Made by a program: the position numbers and the translations under genes | Shown: one piece after another, positions 33,003 to 36,491 of the stretch | Layout of the letters: each line of letters begins with the position of its first letter | Numbering within the stretch: position 1 is the first letter of the stretch | DNA from: Candidatus Thorarchaeota archaeon | GTDB taxonomy: Archaea > Asgardarchaeota > Thorarchaeia > Thorarchaeales > Thorarchaeaceae | Length of the DNA: 36,491 nucleotides | Direction of reading: 5' to 3' | Assembly: GCA_018238205.1 (NCBI GenBank) | Contig: JABCTV010000011.1 | Span: forward strand, 1-36,491 | Notes under the pieces: generated by a model | Seen by the model: only the letters and a program-made list of their open reading frames with translations | What the model was told of the DNA's origin: nothing | Databases searched by the model: none

Positions 33003-33992
33003 TCACTCCAAGTCTATATCAATTTCTCCTCTTAATTGCTCAGCAAAGTGACATGAAACAAATCTTCCAGGTTCAATCTCTTGAGAAACAGGATCCTCCT
33101 TAGAACAAATATCCTTTGCATACGGACACCTGGGGTGGAATCTACAGCCTGGTGGTGGAGAAATCAAATCCGGTGGTGAACCAGGGATTGAAGTCAGTTG
33201 CCTTTTCTCTGCTTTCACCATGCTAGGAATCGCACCTACTAGGCCAGTTGCATAGGGATGTATCGGATCCTTGAAGACTGACACGACGTCTGCCAGTTCA
33301 ACAATTTTTCCTGCGTACATGATAGCCGTCTTGTCACAGGTTTCAGCAATTACACTCAAATCGTGTGTGATCAGAATGAGTGATAGACCGAGGTCTTTCT
33401 GTAGCTTTTGCATAAGCTTCAGAATCTGTGCCTGAATTGTAACGTCTAGAGCTGTTGTGGGCTCATCGGCGATAACAAGATCTGGATTACATGCAAGAGC
33501 CATGGCAATCATAGCTCTCTGGCGCATACCGCCTGAAAACTCGTGTGGATAGTTGTGAATCCTACTGGGGTCTAGACCGACCATCTCAAAGAGCTTGGCA
33601 CAACGATCTAGAGCCTCTTCTTCAGTCACGTTTTCGTGCATGAGAATGGCTTCAGCAATTTGTTCTCCTATCTCGAAGACGGGGTTAAGTGCGTTCATAG
33701 CACCTTGGAAGACGATAGCAACGTTCTTCCAGCGAATATCCCTCATCTCTTTTGCAGTCTTTCGAATTAAGTCTTCACCCTTAAAATACACGTTTCCTCC
33801 GACGATATTTGCGGCTGGTGGAAGTAGCTGCATAATTGAATATGCAAGACTTGATTTGCCGCACCCGCTCTCCCCTGCAAGTCCAACCGACTCACCGGGT
33901 TCAAGTGTCAGGGATACGTTGTCGACTGCCTTCACAAGACCTTTCTGCGTTTGATAGTACATGCGCAGGTTTCTAATGTCTAGCAGGGGCAT
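33003..33992 (-). CDS. Oligopeptide/dipeptide ABC transporter ATP-binding protein (OppD/DppD)
   Basis: A 329-residue ABC ATPase beginning [13 protein letters not shown]. Motifs: Walker [15 protein letters not shown]-loop [10 protein letters not shown], signature [10 protein letters not shown], Walker B LVIADEP and [11 protein letters not shown]. The C-terminal [14 protein letters not shown]...CHF cluster, shared with its partner, is characteristic of the Opp/Dpp branch. The longer frame starts at 34016, but GGAG ten bases before ATG 33992 decides for the shorter form. It is the first gene of the minus-strand pair; the permease gene is on the other strand, with a small membrane gene between. 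Confidence 0.9.
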   Translation of the reverse strand: MPLLDIRNLRMYYQTQKGLVKAVDNVSLTLEPGESVGLAGESGCGKSSLAYSIMQLLPPAANIVGGNVYFKGEDLIRKTAKEMRDIRWKNVAIVFQGAMNALNPVFEIGEQIAEAILMHENVTEEEALDRCAKLFEMVGLDPSRIHNYPHEFSGGMRQRAMIAMALACNPDLVIADEPTTALDVTIQAQILKLMQKLQKDLGLSLILITHDLSVIAETCDKTAIMYAGKIVELADVVSVFKDPIHPYATGLVGAIPSMVKAEKRQLTSIPGSPPDLISPPPGCRFHPRCPYAKDICSKEDPVSQEIEPGRFVSCHFAEQLRGEIDIDLE

Positions 33993-34275
33993 GAATTGTA
34001 CACTCCATTGAGCCAATAGCGGCCCGCAGGGTCCGGCGTGTGTGCCTGACCCTTCATTGAGGTACGGTCCTTTTGGTTTATCTTAAATATGTTGTGAAGC
34101 GAGCCGAGAAAAGGAGCTTCCACTATTAATGCTCCTGCTGCTGAGTCAATTTGGAATAAAGAACAAAATCACAATTTTGAAGTATGATATTGAACGTTTT
34201 CCAAGTGAAAAATCTAATTGGCTTGATTAGAAAAGATAAAAGGCAATCCCAATTCACTTGTCAGTGTGTGTTACA

Positions 34276-34599
34276 ATGCCAAGCAGGTCAGTACGGTCCT
34301 TCCCACGAACTAAAACCAAACCACAGAAGCGATGGTTGCTTGTTCCTATATTGCTAATGGTTATTGGTTATGCAATGACTTCCATCCAGATTCTCATGTT
34401 CTGGGGTGCTATCATCTCATTAACAGGAGCACTTGTTTTGTTTCTAGTAGGCACAGTCTATGCTGATCTTTGGGCCGCTCATCGTCGAACTCAGCAGATG
34501 ATTAAGGACCGAGACGAGCGGTTTGCAGAAGACGAAATATCTGATATTGACGAACCTGTCATTGAAGATCCTTTCGAAGAAACATATGATGCCGAATAG
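34276..34599 (+). CDS. Small two-helix membrane protein
   Basis: A 107-residue protein with a basic N-terminus (MPSRSVRSFPRTKTK), two membrane helices (about residues 20-40 and 43-65) and an acidic tail (EDEISDIDEPVIEDPFEE), so the ends are probably cytoplasmic. A TTG at 34258 is an alternative start. No family is recognised. It lies between the divergent Dpp ATPase and permease genes and may be part of that transporter locus. Confidence 0.5.
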   Translation: MPSRSVRSFPRTKTKPQKRWLLVPILLMVIGYAMTSIQILMFWGAIISLTGALVLFLVGTVYADLWAAHRRTQQMIKDRDERFAEDEISDIDEPVIEDPFEETYDAE

Positions 34600-34640
34600 A
34601 TTCACATTATCAATTGAGCACAAGAAATTAATAAATGTCC

Positions 34641-34666
34641 ACCCGAACTAATTTTCCTACCCGAAC
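34641..34666. repeat. Direct repeat upstream of the permease gene
   Basis: ACCCGAAC occurs at 34641-34648 and again at 34659-34666, an 18-base spacing; both are followed by a near match (AATT). Two evenly spaced copies could be a regulator site. Confidence 0.3.
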
Positions 34667-34701
34667 CAATTCCTTTTTTAGGGGAAAATTTGCGCTTCTC
34701 T

Positions 34702-34717
34702 TTATTCAAATGAATAA
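34702..34717. repeat. Perfect inverted repeat in the permease promoter region
   Basis: TTATTC-AAAT-GAATAA. It covers a TATA-like word and could be an operator overlapping the promoter. Confidence 0.3.
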
Positions 34718-34796
34718 GAAGACAGTCCATTTCAATTTGGTTATGAGAAACTCATAGCTGATTGGAATGTATTTGTCCCACTACGGAGGATTACAT

Positions 34797-36371
34797 TTGT
34801 CTACATCCCAAAAAGGTTGGAAAGATAGTAACTGGTATATAAGCCTGAGCGGCTTCTGGAAGGAATATCGAAAGCACAGGATTGGCTTGATTGGTATTTT
34901 TATTATGTCGATATTTTTTGGCATGGCCATATTTGCTCCACAATTGGCAACACATGATCCCACTCCACAGGCTAAGGTAGCTCCTGAATACCTTGCGCCA
35001 TCGTGGCTCTCTGTGTTTGATTCAAGTGGTGTTGTAACTGGTGATTATCTAGATGATCCCTTCATAAATGAAGAACCCAACATGGGAACAAATGGAACTA
35101 GCGGTGAGTTTAGTGTGCTTCATCAACCTATAGATGATTTGAATAACGAAAGTTATGTGAATCTTACATGGTCGCATACGCCGGGTACGCAGCTGGATTT
35201 CATAGGTGTTGATCCTGACCATATTATGCCTGACTATACTGATATGGTGTACTTTGATCAAATTGTTACTTGGCCATGGAACAATAGACCAAGTGACGTG
35301 AACATGTCATTTTCATATGCGGCTGAACTCACAGGTGACTTTGCAAATGAATCTATATCTGGAAACCTAATGTTCCGAATCTATTTGTGGATTATTGACT
35401 CTAGTGGAGAATGGACAAGACTTTATGAATCTAGAGAACTCAATTATAGAGATTATGTTCAAGAGAAACCAGTAAGCTTGAATTACTTTAGTATAATCGA
35501 TATTTTCGACGGCATGATCTCAACGAATGGCACTCAACAAGAGGATCCTTCCGATGAACTCACAATTCGTATTGGGCTTGCACCAACTTTCAGATTCGAA
35601 AGCCATGACGGCGGACATCCTTGGCAAGATTTCAGTGGTTCTGTTGAAATCAAGGTTACACAGCTGAAGATGATTGCTTACGGTGAATACTTTGGACTAT
35701 TAGGCACCACCAATTGGGGTGCTGATGCGTGGTCACAGCTTATCTATGGTAGTAGAATTTCAATCATGATTGGTATATTGGCAACTTCAATAGCCACTGC
35801 TGTAGGTGTTATCGTAGGAATGGTGGCTGGTTACTTCGGTGGTAAGATTGACGAAGTTCTAATGAGAGTTGTTGACTTCTTGCTTGTTATTCCCGGACTA
35901 CCGCTTATGATGGTCTTGGCGGCGTTCTTAGGAGCGTCGATACAAAACATCATCATAGTTATAGCGATATTAGGTTGGACCGGAACGTCGCGGCTGATTC
36001 GGTCACAGGTCTTGGCAGAAAAGAACAAGGCCTATGTTGAGTCAGCTAGAGCCATTGGGGCTTCAGACACGTACATTATGTTCCGGCATATTCTACCAAA
36101 TGTAACACCAATACTCTTTGCTAACATCACATTGGGTGTCGTTGGAGCTATCCTCTCCGAAGCAGGTCTTTCATTCCTCGGTCTTACTGACCCTGAAGAT
36201 CCGAGCTGGGGAAGAATGCTTGCTGACGCACGAACTGGTGGTGCATTCAGTACTGGAGCTTGGTGGGTGGTATTATTCCCCGGTCTAATGATCACTTTGC
36301 TCTCACTCTCATTCACATTCGTGGGTCATACATTGGACCAAGTATTGAATCCGCGGTTGAGGGAGAGGTAA
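34797..36371 (+). CDS. DppC-like ABC permease with a large external insertion
   Basis: A 524-residue permease. TM1 (IGIFIMSIFFGMAIFAPQLA) is followed by about 250 residues that are beta-rich and polar with several N-glycosylation-like NxS/T sites, such as NGT, NLT and NES. After that the standard binding-protein-dependent transport domain starts (GADAWSQLIYGSRISI), with the EAA-loop signature ARAIGASDTYIMFRHILP and the C-terminal SWGRMLADAR. In typical DppC proteins the insertion is only a few tens of residues, giving about 300 residues in total. The start is TTG 34797 with GGAGG seven bases upstream. The insertion probably lies outside the cell. The other permease and the peptide-binding protein are not in the window. 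Confidence 0.85.
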   Translation: MSTSQKGWKDSNWYISLSGFWKEYRKHRIGLIGIFIMSIFFGMAIFAPQLATHDPTPQAKVAPEYLAPSWLSVFDSSGVVTGDYLDDPFINEEPNMGTNGTSGEFSVLHQPIDDLNNESYVNLTWSHTPGTQLDFIGVDPDHIMPDYTDMVYFDQIVTWPWNNRPSDVNMSFSYAAELTGDFANESISGNLMFRIYLWIIDSSGEWTRLYESRELNYRDYVQEKPVSLNYFSIIDIFDGMISTNGTQQEDPSDELTIRIGLAPTFRFESHDGGHPWQDFSGSVEIKVTQLKMIAYGEYFGLLGTTNWGADAWSQLIYGSRISIMIGILATSIATAVGVIVGMVAGYFGGKIDEVLMRVVDFLLVIPGLPLMMVLAAFLGASIQNIIIVIAILGWTGTSRLIRSQVLAEKNKAYVESARAIGASDTYIMFRHILPNVTPILFANITLGVVGAILSEAGLSFLGLTDPEDPSWGRMLADARTGGAFSTGAWWVVLFPGLMITLLSLSFTFVGHTLDQVLNPRLRER

Positions 36372-36388
36372 GAAACGGACTCTGGGTT

Positions 36389-36437
36389 AGGAAGTCATCT
36401 GGCTTCCTTCCCCCTCCCTTCTTTTTTCGTTTTTTTC
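36389..36437 (+). terminator. Hairpin and T-tracts after the permease gene
   Basis: AGGAAGTC (36389-36396) pairs with GGCTTCCT (36401-36408) with one G-T pair and an ATCT loop, followed by pyrimidine-rich sequence and T-tracts. It ends the permease transcript 18 bases after the stop. Confidence 0.65.
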
Positions 36438-36491
36438 CCCCGTCTGTCTTTAACACTATCCTTATTAGACTAATATTTTGCGAGCTTGATT

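Noticed and set aside
31938-36371. Complete Opp/Dpp operon
   Set aside because: Only the two ATPases and one permease are present, on opposite strands; the second permease and binding protein are not in the window.
1-36491. tRNA, rRNA or CRISPR sequences
   Set aside because: I looked for T-loop motifs, cloverleaf arms and regularly spaced repeats and found none outside coding frames; a tRNA scan would be decisive.

Overview
The window reads as a moderately AT-rich archaeal chromosome segment, most likely from an Asgard archaeon; Thorarchaeia-like is my best guess, but rank cannot be proven from sequence alone. The evidence is a mix of archaeal families (PAC2, EMAP-domain RNA-binding protein, COG2403/cyclic-2,3-diphosphoglycerate-synthetase-type GTPase, COG2164 cyclophilin-like fold, DUF92, slipin/NfeD) with eukaryote-flavoured ones (a longin-type protein, an E2F/DP-like winged helix, a VwkA-like VWA protein). 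TATA boxes are visible, Shine-Dalgarno sites (GGAG/GGAGG) are strong, and TTG and GTG starts are common. No rRNA, tRNA, CRISPR array or insertion sequence was recognised. The first ~225 bases carry a bacterial-style type IV pilin start that ends abruptly and look like a chimeric contig end.

Layout. 0.4-9.1 kb: housekeeping and small genes (TatD nuclease, PAC2, zinc-knuckle protein, 7-TM protein, longin-like protein, EMAP-domain protein, MazG-like protein, PaaK-like ligase, membrane proteins). 9.1-11.8 kb: COG2403 GTPase, E2F-like regulator and cyclophilin-fold protein; a 3' relic of a second COG2403-type gene lies at 8.05 kb. 11.9-21.2 kb: an unusual cluster of VWA, CDC48-N-like and amidohydrolase proteins. 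21.2-26.9 kb: HEAT-repeat protein, CPBP protease, NfeD, slipin, ECF-S-like and DUF92 membrane proteins. 27.2-31.9 kb: a minus-strand operon with a giant GCS2-type amidoligase fused to Ig-like repeats plus two orphan genes. 31.9-36.4 kb: two Opp/Dpp ATPases and a divergently transcribed DppC-like permease with a very large external insertion.

The most interesting part is 11.9-21.2 kb. A catalytically intact amidohydrolase (18294-19799) and an intact CDC48-N-like/VWA protein (19871-21160) lie next to each other. Beside them, on the other strand, one 887-residue gene (15488-18151) appears to be a fusion of degenerate paralogues of exactly these two proteins: its amidohydrolase half has lost the HxH and Asp metal ligands and its VWA half has lost the MIDAS. 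A second degenerate VWA (13023-14165) and an intact VwkA-type VWA (11897-13009) complete the set, with an orphan coiled-coil protein. This suggests a cytoplasmic multi-subunit complex with active and scaffold subunits and CDC48-type substrate-adaptor domains. Its function is unknown to me. A possible link to the amidoligase operon (bond-forming versus bond-cleaving enzymes, shared Ig-like modules) is speculation.
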